Source: an uncultured Collinsella sp.
Lineage (GTDB): Bacteria > Actinomycetota > Coriobacteriia > Coriobacteriales > Coriobacteriaceae
NCBI GenBank assembly: GCA_958415625.1
Contig: CATYZI010000062.1
Span: forward strand, 1 to 5,874
Direction of reading: 5' to 3'
Length of the DNA stretch: 5,874 nucleotides
Part shown: positions 5,766 through 5,874 of the stretch, in pieces
Layout of the letters: each line of letters opens with the position of its first letter
How positions within the stretch are numbered: the first letter of the stretch is position 1
The notes under the pieces: generated by a model
Told to the model about the DNA's origin: nothing
Databases searched by the model: none
The model's input: the letters and a program-made list of their open reading frames with translations, nothing else
Translations under genes and position numbers: made by a program

Positions 5766-5874
5766 TGTAAAGTGACGCGAAAGTGGGAGGAATGTCTGGG
5801 GCGGGCGGGCTCGGAATGGTGCGACGAGGTGTGTACGCGCGCCGGAGGCAGGCACCGGAAAGTGTGTCCCGTTC

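Larger units (their letters stand above)
5664..5874. other. Upstream flank of the operon, no confident gene
   Basis: This 211-base stretch reaches the window edge. The part next to the GH5-like gene (5664-5735) is more AT-rich and holds its ribosome-binding site and a candidate -10 box. The distal part (about 5780-5874) is very G-rich on the plus strand and open in several frames. One plus-strand frame from ATG 5792 stays open to the edge, but its GGAGG sits only one base from the ATG and its product is arginine/glycine-rich, so I do not call it a gene. The minus-strand frame continuous with the GH5-like gene shows no signal peptide or recognisable domain. Confidence 0.5.

Noticed and set aside
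5664..5855. N-terminal extension of the GH5-like frame up to an ATG at 5853-5855
   Set aside because: The extra 64 residues resemble no signal peptide or domain, cover the promoter-like region, and lack a good ribosome-binding site. The family's conserved sequence begins immediately after the ATG at 5661-5663, which has AGGGGG upstream.
5792..5874. Plus-strand frame from ATG 5792 running off the window
   Set aside because: The ribosome-binding-like GGAGG is only one base from the ATG, the product is short and Arg/Gly-rich, and too little is visible to support a divergent gene.

Overview
The window is about 5.9 kb of GC-rich (roughly 60% by eye) bacterial chromosome. Every convincing gene lies on the minus strand, so transcription runs from high to low coordinates. 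The proteins read like those of a high-GC Gram-positive, and the grouping rsmI-metG-tatD-rsmA is the housekeeping neighbourhood known from Actinobacteria and related groups. Gene order, composition and protein style suggest a Coriobacteriia gut anaerobe such as Collinsella. That placement is a judgement from pattern recognition, not a database result.

In transcription order: (1) 5664-5874, a non-coding or undetermined leader with a candidate -10 box and a palindrome; (2) 4602-5663, a protein with the fold and most motifs of GH5 exo-beta-1,3-glucanases but with key catalytic residues replaced; (3) 3717-4595, rsmI, six bases downstream and probably translationally coupled; (4) 2046-3647, metG; (5) a strong hairpin in the 110-base metG-rsmA gap; (6) 1075-1935, rsmA/ksgA with a near-perfect Shine-Dalgarno; (7) 168-1085, a TatD-family metallohydrolase overlapping rsmA by 11 bases; (8) a tRNA-Leu(CAG) gene with encoded CCA at 38-124, with its own plausible promoter and a rho-independent terminator at the window edge.

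Most of the window is translation machinery. RsmI and RsmA methylate 16S rRNA near the decoding centre (C1402, and A1518/A1519), MetRS charges tRNA-Met, and the tRNA reads CUG. The TatD protein is a metal-dependent nuclease or phosphoesterase of uncertain cellular role. The odd member is the GH5-like protein at the head of the set: it keeps the nucleophile Glu but lacks the acid/base Glu and several subsite residues. It has no signal peptide and sits directly against rsmI. This is the most interesting item here. I see no CRISPR array, insertion sequence or prophage.
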